From the NCBI RefSeq assembly GCF_021130785.1, contig NW_025777558.1, positions 1 through 64,000 of the forward strand: a DNA stretch of 64,000 bases. The letters are read 5' to 3'. The notes beneath the pieces are model-generated. The model was not told the DNA's origin, did no database searches, and worked only from the letters and a program-made list of their open reading frames with translations. Every line of letters begins with the position of its first letter. Position 1 is the first letter of the stretch. Below are positions 13,501 to 26,503 of this stretch, one piece after another. Source of the DNA: Homalodisca vitripennis. Its lineage: Eukaryota > Arthropoda > Insecta > Hemiptera > Cicadellidae. The translations under genes and the position numbers were made by a program.

Positions 13501-16500
13501 GGAAGCGGTTCATGTATATCAATATGAATTCAAACAGCACACTGTGTAAAAAATTTGCTGTTCATTTTAAATTTGGAGGAGATATTAATGGGTTTTTTAC
13601 AAAGACATTTAGAAACTCATTCAATATTAAAAGAGATCGTTTAATTATTTCATGAATAAGTAGATATTCTGTTGTATTAGTTTTAAAACAATAACCATAG
13701 TCCATATAATATTTACAGATTTTTTGTTATATATACATTTTTATACTGTTTGGATCACCCGAATTCTTAGTAAAATTTTTCAAAATTAGGGATACTCTGT
13801 TTTAAGTTTTCGTAATAATAAGTCTCTATTTTAAGCACTGATTACATTACATTCATATACTTAATTCATTGTAGTTTAGATGAATATGTGATGAATATTT
13901 TCACTAGACTCTTTAGAAACTAAGTAAGGTCTATTAACTAACTTTTTACAACGTGCTTTGAAATTATTTCAGTTTTCTGTAATAATTTTAATGTAATGGT
14001 TTTCTCCAAAATGATTTTGTTTCATCTTATAATTAGAGGATATATTCCATATTCACCAATAAACATAGTGTGTTAATGAATTGTTACAAGCATCCTATAA
14101 CGCTATATTAATACACCCCTTATTATTTAACTAAATGCAAAATTTTACTACTGTTGTCAGCATTTATGCAATTTATGTTTCTTTTCTTAATTTCTACAAT
14201 TATAAATTTTAAGAAAATCATTGCTTTTGGGCAAATATTCATTATTTTCTCTCAACAATAGTCTTTTTGTTAATGAATGAATATTTGTATATATGTTATA
14301 TTTGGATATGAAAGGTTTCACTAATCATTTTTCCTTTGCGTATAGTAACCGGATTCATTGTGACAGAAGATGCATTATGAAGGAAATAGTTATTTTTTTG
14401 TTATTTATTGTGATTACCCAAAATTATTATTTAAATCAAAGAAATTATATTTTTACCCATCTTAAATAAACAGTTATTTTAATTATCTTTTGTTACAAAT
14501 TTCCTTTAAAACCTGTTATAGATAAACAACTTTTTGAATTAATAAATTCTAATAGAAATTTAAACAATTTGATTTAGGTTTTCAATAATTTTGATCAATA
14601 AGCAAGGTTTAGTAAGATCATGTATAATATTTCAAATGTATTCTGTAGTGTAGTATGGACAGATTGATTTTCAAAACTAGGTTCTGCAAGATTACAATCA
14701 ATTTCAATACCAAAAGTTTCAAATTTTGAATTTCTTAAGTGTATTTTGGATTTCAAACATCTTCCTTTTTATAATATTATAGTTTTCCTTTTTTAATCCT
14801 ATAGATCTATAGTATTTTCTATTATAGTTTAAAGACCAATAACCGTACCTTCATAAATGTTTATTACAAAGGTATCAGAATATAAACCACTCAATACAAT
14901 AAAATAATTAGAGTCAATTACTGTGACGAGCGTTTATTATTGGCATTGCATTAGGAAACTGCTTTATACACTATATAATATTAGTGATCTGTTATAATAG
15001 TAAAAAACAATTATATCTTGTTTCATAATTAGTAATATTGCCTTAATCTAGTGTGAAATTATTAATTAGAATGTTAGACGAAAATTTACTGTATTTGCTG
15101 TGACACACAATAATGTAACGTAGTTAATGGAAATGTCACGTATATTACAGACACATTTGGATACATTTTCAATTAATTGCACAAAGTGTCTCGGTGACGT
15201 TCTGCTGGTAAATGTCACATTTGTCCAGCAACACGTGCAGGTTTGGTCACTGCACATTATGTGTAATATGCAAACAGTATTAGGGAAACACTCGTATATT
15301 GCATTTTCAATATGAAGTTACATTTTTAACACATTTCCCTTTTAAAAAATTATAAATGTAACACTGTGTACAGGTTTAGTTTACTATTTCTGTACGTTTT
15401 AATGGTTTTTATTTTTTATTGAACAGTTTCAACTCCATTAGGATATCTGTTCTTACAGCCCTTGTATTTAATATTGTAAAACAAACTGTTCTGAGAAGTA
15501 AAATTTGCCTTATTTAAACAAATCACACTTTTAAGTTTTGTATGGCGTATCACATTATTAGTTGACTTTGAGTGGGTAAATGTTAGTATAACTGTTGTAC
15601 ATTAATACCTAAAATGATTGAAATTTCATTACACATACATAATTCGTTATTATTAAACATATTTTGTATGATTTTAAAATATAAAATTTGGAAAATAAGA
15701 TTTAGTAAAGACATTTATAAATTAGATTGCCACAAGAATTGCATTATATGCAAACTTCTCGTGTAGGTTTTTAACAATTTTCAACGTATTTTAATCCAAA
15801 TACATTGAGATTTTTGTTTTTAGCGAAAACGCTTAGAAAAACGTAGTGTATGGTATTTTTGAAGTACATAAAGGGGTATTAATTTTTTTAAAGTAATAAT
15901 TTTAAATTGACAAATAGACAACTATTGAAGTTGTTAGTTTATATATATTTGTATTTACAAACATTATGTAAAATTAGTTTAATTTAGTAATATTCAATCA
16001 AAGAATTAATGGATTGTGTTTATTAGAATAAGATAATATATCCAGAATTGTACTTGAGGGATCCCCTTCCATGTAGATAATTCTACCGCAAATTCCATAT
16101 GTAACTTAAGAGCGATACTGCGACAGAGGGACTGCAGGGTCCACCACTAACTTCTCTAAAACCAACATCTTGGTCCTTCTATGAATTCCATTCATACTCC
16201 TGATGTACTTGCCATTTATATATCTATATTCATATGATTCCCTCATTCTAACATTCAATTGTTTTTCTTAAGTAATATCTTCAGTTAAAATTATTACAAC
16301 GTACAATGTGTAAGCATGCTATTCCAATAACACAAAGAATATATGTAATTCTAATAAGTATACTATCAAATAATTACTTTTCTACAAGCAAATTGTTATA
16401 CTTGAAATAAGGTGTGTATCTTACTCATAAAAATGCCATTTTATACTACCCTTTATTAATTGTATGACTCATCATTTTCCGTCACTTGTTTATTCCGCAC

Positions 16501-16651
16501 TGTACTATAAACTCGTCGAAAACTTACTTAACCAGCCAAAATTAATGATTTAATGTGTCTTTCCTTAACAGTACAAATCTATTGCCTTTTTTACGAAAAA
16601 AATACAAAAACACTAGGGGTATTGTTTAGAAGAATGTTAGTCATATTGGAA
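10561..16651. other. AT-rich non-coding stretch
   Basis: No gene or element could be supported. The frames at about 12.5-12.8 kb and 15.1-15.3 kb are open on both strands but resemble no family I know. A perfect 11-bp-arm palindrome lies at 13162-13184. A slightly GC-richer patch at 16050-16190 may be transposon debris. Confidence 0.5.
13162..13184. repeat. Near-perfect palindrome
   Basis: ATTATGAATTC, one central T, then GAATTCATAAT: 11-bp arms that can form a cruciform. No function is implied. Confidence 0.6.
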
Positions 16652-16656
16652 ACTTA

Positions 16657-16662
16657 TTTATT
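16657..16662 (-). promoter_or_regulatory. Possible poly(A) signal of the Reeler-domain gene
   Basis: TTTATT on the plus strand reads AATAAA on the minus strand, about 400 bases beyond the stop codon of the gene's last coding exon. Such hexamers are common in AT-rich DNA, so this is only the first plausible one. Confidence 0.25.
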
Positions 16663-17066
16663 ATTCATTGGAAAATAAACTTTGTACAGTAAACAACTTT
16701 TACACAGCACTCGGGGAACTACAGCAAGACGGTTTTGCTTCAACACTCATCTAGTCTCATTACACTGCGTTAAATAAGTTTGATAGTCTTGGTAAATACA
16801 GTTTCTAAATGTTTTTTCTATCCAACAATTACAGTCTAAAATTTGGTATGTAAAACAACTTTGTTACAGATGTGGAAATAATTGACTTTTAGTAGTTTTT
16901 ATTCCTTGTGTGTATTGTGTGTAAACTGATTTTTGCCTACGTGAAAAAAAAGGGTTAGAAATAATAATACAGTACGACTTACAGCAAAGAAAATATACAA
17001 ACATACAATAGCAATATGTAAAGTTCTACCACGGATTGTATACAGAGATTGAATCTCCCTTCTCTC

Positions 17067-20000
17067 TCAACCAGGAATATCTCCCCAGACTGGGACTATT
17101 GTGGCCCTAAAACAGGAAATAATACAAAACTATAGCACAATGTATTAATCACTAATCAATTGAAAGATAAAATTCGGATAATTCAGTTATATTTGGATAC
17201 TATAAGATTAAGGTTACTTACAAGAATTGAAATAATCTTAATTTGTGTTTATTATTTACATGTTATTTAAACCTGAAGTTGCTAAAGTTACGTTATATGG
17301 TTCTATAAATCTGCTGTCGTTACCGTACATGGTTATAGCTATATAGCGCTTGGGTATGGACAAATATTATTATTACAATGTCAATAATGCAATAAGTGTT
17401 TCCATATAATTACTGAATAAGTGAAAGCAATTAATGATTGTCAATAGATTCAATGGAGAGATGGTAAATTTCTGACAACTATAATATTAGTTTCTTACAT
17501 TATAGTTTATATTGATAATAGCAAACTTTAAGTGGAATGTAATGAGTTCTCCGTAATAAGAAACATGGATTCAGTCAACAGCCTTGAACAGTGATTGATC
17601 ATCTACATTTCTTTTTGTAGTCCCAAACTTTCGAACTTTTACAAAAACTCCGGTTCCTTGTGTAGGAAAGAGGAACGCTCTCAAATGCTATCAAATTGAA
17701 TGCATATTTTGTCTGTCTATTTATCTGTCCGTTCCTTCGTCTGTGTGATCTGCAACATGATACAGGGTCTCTTGTTCCAAAGAATAACTTTATTGATTAA
17801 AAGACCAAGAAGTAAAAGCGGACACTATTCGCCCATGTGTTTATATGTTACACATTTTTCCTTACATTACGTATGGTATTTCGACAACCTACAACAATTA
17901 CTCTTACATGACCGCAACTTTTCATCGCAATCGATGCTTCGTGACATATTATTATGAATGGCTCTTATAAAAGAGGATCAATGTCGCAAACTAGAGGTTT
18001 TAATTTAAGAAAACATTAAAAATCAATACTTTTGTTAACAATTGTTGAATATTTAGTAATTTTAATATAACTTCAAAATAAATAATCGCAATAAAATTTA
18101 AAATATTTCCTGAACCTTTTTTTGAACTCAAAAATAAATTATATTTCCCCTATTTATTTCCTGACAGAAATGAAAACTTGACTCAGAAGATCCAACATTT
18201 CTGCCGTTTTATTTATAGACCGAAGTGTTCAGTCGGCATTTTTTAACTCATTAAGTTTTGGTTAGTCTGGTTTAGTTCACTTTTCTAAAACCCCATAAAG
18301 AGAAAAACCTAGGGGTAAGATCAAGGGGAGCGAGCTGGTTAGTCCACACTAGCACCAAGTCCGACCTATCTACATTCCCGGTATAAGAATGATGTCGTAG
18401 TGAGGTTTAGCACTGGCTTGGAAAGTAAGGATTGTAATGGTCCCGAGTTATTACTTGTATACTGCAGAGACAATGTTTGCGTTAGATACATTCTTAAGTC
18501 TTGTAATCAATTATAACTACAAACCAGGAAATATAATCTAGCAATAGAATCTATTAAAAATTCTTGCCACGGTTTTTCAATTCCTGAGAATTTCGGGTAT
18601 GCTTACAATCACCTAATGGGGGTTTCCAAAATGGAAAACACGTAGTAAATAAATATGTACTTAAAATATAAAAAGTGCAAATGTAGGACTATTAATCAAA
18701 AGTTTTATACCATAGCTGAATTTGAACATCATCAGCATAGAAGTCCAGACTAAGAAAAATTTACCCAACTGATGTCACTATACAAGAACACTAATCAAGA
18801 GCATAAACAATACGTCACATACGCACCAGCATAAGTGGAACACTGCAGTATCCACGATATTACACTTTCTCTGTTGAGAGTCAACACAGAGTTGTGTTTG
18901 AGATAAAAGTTAATTGGCGAGATTCTCACTAATTAAAGTGAAACATAAGTGAACCGATTTTAGTAAAAACGACCCTGAGCTTTACCCCCGTAAAAACAAT
19001 TTAAAACTTTAAGGCACTTTAACACCCTATTTTTGGTTGTAGAATCAGTACAGGAAGTGATTGGTACGTAGCCAAAAGCTTTTTTTGTTTTTCTTGTAAA
19101 GTTTATACTTTTTAAATATATTTAACCTATAGGTTCAAAATATTAGAATTTTGTCTAAATAACTCATAAAACCCTGGTAAAAATAACTCAGCATCCAGAT
19201 AGAGATTTATAACTTCTTTAAAACGAGACGTGTCATAATAGTTGTTTAAAATAGTTCTTATTTTAAAACAATTAAATAGTTTTATTATGATATGGGACCA
19301 TAATAACTATTTGTTTTCCTTGTTTAACTCTCTAATATATTATATGGAATCGCTTACAAGAATGTGATATTGCCTGCGTAGTCAAAGTCAGGCATCCATC
19401 TCATGCGAGCTTCTGTCTTCGGCTCTGTATCGAACTCTACCGCAGTGTTCTGTAACACAATACCAGTTAAAACTGTTAACACTTAAAACTGTTTTATGTA
19501 CAGGGGGATTTTAATTCATGATAGAACATCTAGCTTAATACTAATTTATACACTGGTACTATGGAAGCCTCACACTTGATTAATCTTATTCATGTATGGA
19601 TTTATTTACTGCTCAGCCAATATAAGCAACTCTGGATAGTTTATATCCAGAAACAATGTGGAAATATTATACTATTTTGTAATTTTGAGTTTACTTATGC
19701 AATCTACGTTCACGGCCAATGCTTTGTATTGTAACTACTTATAATTATACTGTTTGCATTCAATCATTTCATGTTTTTTATATTTCTAGAATTGCAGTAA
19801 ATATGAATATTTCCATTATAATTAATTTAAGTAAGAAAATAATTTATAAGACTAACACGAATTACAACTTGTCACGTTAGACTAATCCCAGCTGTAGCTC
19901 TACACGCCTTACATAATATCGGCAATTAATCAGAGATCGTACACCTGCCCCTGTCTTACACTGTCAGCTCTGGTAGTTATCATATAGTCAGTTATATCAC

Positions 20001-20505
20001 ACAGGTGTCTCACGGAACTCTCTGCTGTACTTATAAACCGTTGTGTGAGAATAAAACTAACACAAAACTTGTTCAGATGTTAGGTAGGTTTGTTATCTTA
20101 TGAATCATCAGTAAAAAACCTATTATTTGTATTTCAGTTACCACTTACAACATCAATAAGACATTACCTCAGAACGACCAAAACAGTTGACGACGGTGAT
20201 GTCGGCGTCTCCTGTGTCCACGAACATGCCCACGGCCACACCGCTCTTGCGGTTCCAGTGCCTGCACCACGAAACCGTCGGAAGTCGACCCGTGGTCGCG
20301 AGGACTTGATGGTGAAGATGACGGAGTCCTGGTTCGTGATCTTCCCAGTCTTGCTACAAGAAAGGGTGTAGGGCGAGGGTGTGGTCTGGGGCAGCGCGCT
20401 GTCGAATGGGTCGAGGGTGAGGCAGGTGCTGGAGTCCAGGTCCTCGGCAGCTAGCAGCAGTGCTGGAAGCGCTAACCAGACAGTCACCCCTGCTCCTGGC
20501 AGCAT
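17067..20505 (-). CDS. Secreted Reeler-domain protein (insect defence-protein type), three exons
   Basis: Exons read on the minus strand: 20505-20168, 19449-19358 and 17106-17067. Splice sites are canonical (CTGAG|GTAATG, TTACAG|AACACT, ATTCTT|GTAAGC, TTTTAG|GGCCAC) and phases agree. The product is about 155 residues. It opens with a hydrophobic signal peptide (WLALPALLLA), then the start of a Reeler fold (CLTLDP...LPQTTPSPYTL...DSVIFTIKS), a GFVVQA strand and VVNCFGRSE. Exon 2 gives NTAVEF...MRWMPDFDYAGNITF and the 40-nt last exon ends ATIVPVWGDIPG-stop. Small secreted Reeler proteins are known in insects as haemolymph or fat-body defence proteins that bind microbes. That role here is inferred from family only. 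Exon 1 needs two single-base frame corrections (near the codons after TIKSS and after VVQAL), most likely insertion errors; if real, the gene is broken. Confidence 0.72.
17695..17960. mobile_element. Possible dispersed-repeat relic in the intron of the Reeler gene
   Basis: The run TTTGTCTGTCTATTTATCTGT at about 17708 onward resembles the pyrimidine-rich openings of the relic at 9.9 kb. It lies between exons 2 and 3 of the minus-strand Reeler gene. An 85-codon open frame crosses it but has no family resemblance. Weak evidence. Confidence 0.2.
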
Positions 20506-23500
20506 CTACGTCACGTTTGTCTAACTCCCTGCACGACTGTATTATGCCTATCTTGATTTGTCTGGTAAAATAGTTTACTTAATATTCATTAATGGCAAAT
20601 TTAATTGATTAAAAAACGTTTCATTTTTCATAACAATACGCAAAAGTATATGTTATGGAATTTACATTACATAGATCGAAAAATTGTCAACTTATTGCGT
20701 ACGGCACATTGAAATTAATTTTACTAAATGTTCTCAATATATGACTTTTTGTAGATTTTTTGTTAAATATTTTCGGACTTTTAAAATATTTAAGAGGTGA
20801 ACAGTGTGGGATCAAAAGCAATACAACAGAGTTTATAGAAAAAATATTGGCATAAAGTATTTTAATATTAAATTATGAAAAAAAAAAATGTAAAATATTT
20901 ATTTGTGGGACTCGCCTGATGGACGAAAACTTTTGTTTCGAAAGGCCTCGTCCCAAAAAATAAACTATTAGGAAAAAGTGTTGTTTTATTAACAACTAGT
21001 ACTACTATTATTGGTGTGCGGGGTATTATTTTGGTTTTAACAGGTATTATATTATTGGTTGGTATGTTCAGCAGTTAGCCAACACAAGAGTACAGCCGAA
21101 TGAACTGAAACGTTTTGTCTTGCTCCATGACCTTGCATATTGTATACTGTATTGTGAAAGCTCTGTGATTTGTGTAAAAGTTTAAATATTCATTCAACCA
21201 TATAATTTTTACTACCGTTAAATTTTATTATTGTTTAAAAGTTTATAATTTTCTCAGTCTCTAGGTGTTTTTGTTCTATTTAAATGTTATTTTTGCAATG
21301 AAGCTTCAAATATTTTCATTATAAATTGATGTGACCAAGCCTTACCCTTTATGACAGTAGACCCCACCTTTTAGAAGGCCAAATTCGTGGCTTATAGACA
21401 ATAGTCCTATCAATAATGATAATGCATTATTAAGATAAAATATAATTTTTTATAATACATTTATAGAAATATATATCACGTTCTCGTATAATTTACGAAA
21501 AAATGAATGAACTCAACAAAATATACGTTTTATGAAATTATATAATTTATTTTAATTAGTTCTATTAAATAGTGGTCTGAAGTTAGTACAAATTCCAGGA
21601 ATTTACAATTATAAACAAAAATTCTTGGCCAAATCTATCATGAGAACTATAATATTACAAAAAACTTTGGACGCAGTAAAAAATTTATTAGTAAAACCTA
21701 TTAGTGTTTATGAATTCAACCTAATTACATTTGATAATAATAAAGTATTATTTCAAGAAATGCAAAATAGTTATCATAATAATGTTTTATATATTATTAT
21801 ATAAACGTTTAGATTTATTTACAATCATTAAATTTCTTTATATGGTGGTACGATGGGCAATATTTACTTTGCCTCAATTAAAACAATAAGCAAATTCAAA
21901 CCAAAATTCAATTTCTCTATTTTGCAATACAAAAATTAAAACCGTCTTAAGTTATGACCAGCATAATATATCTAACCTGATACTAAGCAGAATAATTAGT
22001 AATCACTTTACAATGAAAAACTAAAAGTCAAGATAGCATCCAACTAATCAAAACATATTAATTTTGTACTTCAAAATGTAAGTGAACCGTTATAGTGAGT
22101 AGTTAAATATCAAGTTCACAATCACTTTCCTGTTTATTCTAAGTTTTCACATTAACCTGTGTAACCTACTTTGTGATGATGGCAACAGATCAGCATAACT
22201 ACAAAATAAATACAATTATTACATGGTAGTGACTGGTGTTGACTTACCTGTATTATTTAAGGACATTGCAATTTAAGAAGAAACTTTAAAGTTTCATTTT
22301 GAACCAGCAAAACGATACACAAGAATGCCCACGTAAATGTATAATGTAACTTTTATCACACCTCTCCATCTGATATCAATGTCACTTGTCTCACTTCTGC
22401 CATAACTGACCGATGTCGCTGATTGTGTATAAATTAATGCATTTTTTCGGTCGTTACACATTTATAAAGAACCGTTAAAAAGTTTGTTATTTAAAACATA
22501 AATAACACCTGTATCACAGCTATAATCTATCTATAAATAAACTGAGGCAATTTTTGTAAACAGACTCTTCTACTCTTCTACTATTTTGATTAATTCAATA
22601 TGTGGTTTTGACGATTGAGGAGTATAAAGAAAGGCCTTGGTAGATACTAAGTAATTTTAAAATATTATATAAATTTAATAAGTAAAAATTTTTAGTTCTA
22701 CCAAGTAATTTTTAATAACTTTTTATTCCGAAAAAATACGTCAGCTTTAAAATTTAGATTTTATCTATAATGATTACATAATATATACCATTTGTATTTT
22801 AAAACGGCTACATATTTAGTACAATGCAAGCGACAAGAAAATGAATCAATTTTAATTCAGTTCCAATCGTATACAGCTGTATTTCAGTGGTAAACAACTC
22901 AACAATAAGCAAATAATTTATTACTTGATACAATATCAGAAAGTATTTGGTAGGAAACCCGTTGCTTCAAACACAGTTTCCTGCTGAACAACTGACAACA
23001 TAAGCTTATCGTTTTAAATGACACACCAAACAAAACACCCATATGATAAAGTGATGGTCAATGGAAAATATTCTAATCTCCTGATCCATTTTCTAAACAT
23101 TTGACTTTAGCAAGTAGTAAATGCTTGATTTTTGTTCAAATTACAGGATTTTTAGGGTCTTAAGGTACCACAGTGGAATAAATAGGAAATGTCTCTGCAA
23201 CATTTCATGGTCCTTTTATAGATTACATGAGTGGAAATATATACAGGCCAGTGTGGAGGAAAACAAAGTGGCGTAAGTGTTTTTAGTGAGTGCACTTACA
23301 ATATAATATGAAAGGGTCATATCTCGATTTTAAAACAAATTTTCCACGGTAGTAGCAGTTCTGGTTAAAATAAATGTTACTCCGTCTCTAAAGATATACA
23401 GAGTGTTCAGAAAAGGGTGCCACAAACTTCTGTAGCTGATAATACTCATGATTAAAAAAAAAATATTCAAACATAGGTTCGGAAAGTATGTCGTTTTTAG

Positions 23501-24610
23501 GCGACCATTTTTGCATTTTATTGAAACAAATTATTATTTCTCGATAGTAGTAAAGTTACATATACCAAACTTGCCACATACGCTATGACAATTAAGAGAA
23601 CTCAAAAAATCACTGTGTAATTTGCTATAATATAATAAAAATAACAAAGCGAAGTAACAAAAAACCTACTATAGTCATTTAACATTTATAAGATACCAAC
23701 GACTTAAAAATTGTTTATTACATTTCCCAACGGTACTTTTTAACGGATCCGCCAACGCATAAGCGAACACAATCACTTTGGAGGTACGCTTGCACAGTCC
23801 CGGAATGAAACAAAAAGTACTTCAGTTGAAATGCATTAGCTGTTTTTTAAATTTTTATAACAAACGTACATGACACAGCAATGTACACACATATGAGAAT
23901 AGGTTCAGGTTTACCTCACAATGAGAATAACTCCAAATTTTTTATAAATGATTACAACATTTGCTGCGATGCCCGTTTTAACTTCAATGTAATTGAAGAG
24001 GCTGTAAAGTTTTATTCAAAAAAGAAAACTGAAACGTGTGCCCTAACTGTAAGCACAGGTTCAATATATTAGAACAAACTAATCCACTCGCTCAAGCCCA
24101 ATCTTTTTGTAAAGTTGCGAAGGAAACATTAAACCTTAATATCTTTAGAATTTGTGTAAAATAAAAATAAAATAAATCACAAATCGTCAAAGTTGATGTT
24201 GCGGTATTTCAAGGTGAGAACCATTGTCCAAATTAAAAATAATGAACTATCCTAAAACTGTAGCACTACAAATTTAGCTGTTCAGTGCGTTCCATCAGGA
24301 TTAAAGCCAAGAGAGTATTCTTCCATTTTATCTTTACGGAGGATTAGGATTGTTTGAGTAAGTTTTAAGAGATTGGTCAGCATATAATGTAATGTTAAAA
24401 GTTCCTGTAAATTTAATCGTCATGGGGATATAAATTGTACCATAAATTAAAAGAACAACCCTTAACTATTTAGATTTAGTATAACATTTCTTATTATTCT
24501 TCATTATATTCTTCATATTAAGAGTGTATTTTTAAAATTAATGTAAACCTATTATTTTAAATAAACTATACCTGTAAACTAATGTGAAATTTGGAAAACG
24601 TATATATATA
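20506..24610. other. AT-rich non-coding stretch
   Basis: This is upstream of the Reeler gene's start codon and left of the Helitron array. No gene, RNA or element could be supported. A core promoter for the minus-strand gene must lie near 20510-20600 if this is the first exon, but I see no decisive motif. Confidence 0.5.
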
Positions 24611-26503
24611 TCTAATATATATACCAACCGCATAACTGACTGACTGACTCACGTATACTAATTCCTAACCTAAATATATATACAACCGCATGTGTAACTG
24701 ACTGACTGACTCAGTAGACTAATTCTAAACCTACTTCCAGATGAGTTAGAGACTTGAAATTTGGTACACATATAGCTTTCCACGTGTAACCACCAGGAAA
24801 ATCCCGAAAAGTGAGTTTTTTTTCATTTTCAACCCCTCAAAAAAAAATTCCAAAAAATCGCAGCATTCTTCACCCCATGGCATTTTTTGTAAGCCCGATA
24901 GCGGCCCGCAAGCCGATTGCTGGAGCTAGCTCGGATCTGACGGAAAAATTCATAGGCAGGAGAATGAAGTGAACTACAAAAAAGGTCTAATGAACTTTTT
25001 TGCTCTATCTTCCATTGTTAAAGCGAACAAAACGCTCGAACATTTTGAAATTCCAGAGATTTTTTCGATAAAAATAATGTTTCAAGCCCCCGATAGCGGC
25101 CGAACCGTTGGTCGTAGCTCAAATCTGATTGATTGACCCATCAAATTAGCAAATGCGCGATCTACAGAAAAGGTCCAGTTAAATCTTTTGCCCTATCTCG
25201 ATTGGTTTGGCCGAAAAACGTGATTATGTACAATTCTTATTGTTGTAAACTTTTACGCGAAAACAACTTTTTGTTTTTGGGGTCGATAGCGGCCGGAAAG
25301 TAAACCATTGGTCGGAGGTAGTGTCAAAATAAGAACTAAACGTTTTATTTAGGAAATAAGAGGACCTACAAAAAAGGTCCAGTGACTTGTTTATACAACT
25401 CTATATTTCCCTTAGTTTGACCGGCAAAACGCGACATTAAGTGAAAATATTGGGTCACATATTTCATCGCTAAAAATTTACATTCCGGGCTGATAGCGGC
25501 TAAAACGGTTGGTCCGTAACTCAAAACAAATTTTAAACGGGATTTAGGAAATCACGTGATCTTACAGAAAAAGGTTCAGTGAACTTCGGGAGTTGGCTGA
25601 GCGTTAGCTAAGCGTCAATATAAGATAGGGACAGAGGAATATTTACTTATGTTCACAGAAACCAAATACCCTCTAAAAAAGGCCCAAGTGTGTCATTAAC
25701 CCCCGGTAATATTAACCCCCCCCCCGGGGTTTTTCCTGGTATGACCTGATAGAACCTCCTGTAATTCAACCCCCCTGGTAACATTAAACCCCCAGGGAAT
25801 TTCCTGCCATGACCCTCATGTCCGAATTTTTACCAGTCACAAAATCTCTTAACCACCCCCCTGTGGGAAGATCCTGGTATTGACCAGATAACCCCCTGGA
25901 GACTTATCCCCCGGTAACGTTAAACCCCCCCTGGGAATTTGTTCATATGACCAGACAATATCTGACGAAATTAAACCCACCCCTCTAGTCTCTTAATTAA
26001 CCTCCTTAACATTAATCACCCACCCAGGGAATTTTCTCGCCTTGACTAGAATAGTCTCCTGGTGATATTAAACCCCCTGTTCGACTTAAAATACTGCCTT
26101 GAGGTCGGGTTTTATTATGTTTATACTAACACAATTCAAGATAGCTGACCCGTGCAGACTTTTCTTCCCGAGCTCATTTTCTGGCTAAAACCATAGGTCG
26201 TAGGATCAGATCTGAGGGCACAATCGAAAAGACAGAATTAAATTTTCCGACAAGAAAGGGTCCAGTCACTTTTTGTCGTTATCTCTAACGGTTTAACCGC
26301 AAAATCTGCGCCCTCAAAGTCAAAAAAGTTTTTAAACGAATCCTGGGAAAAAATCAATGATAAAGGAGTCAATTTATTTAAATCCCTTGTCATTTACCTA
26401 ATGTCCAGACTTAATCCCAGTCACCGAATTCCGCTTATCCCCGAATTTTAAGCGTTTACTTTGGGGGCCTGGGGGCGTAGCCCCCCAGCGAGCCGAAGGC
26501 GAG
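24611..26503 (+). repeat. Helitron unit 1 (type alpha), 5' end doubled
   Basis: The leftmost unit. Its first ~60 bp (TCTAATATATATACC...CTAACC) is immediately repeated from about 24671 before the unit continues. The left flank is a TATATATATA run, the expected AT-rich target. It is interrupted by many single-base insertions relative to unit 10 (41700-43449), its close relative. It shares with units 4 and 10 the text GACTTGAAATTTGGTACACA and GCTTTCCACGTGTAACCACC. Confidence 0.75.
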
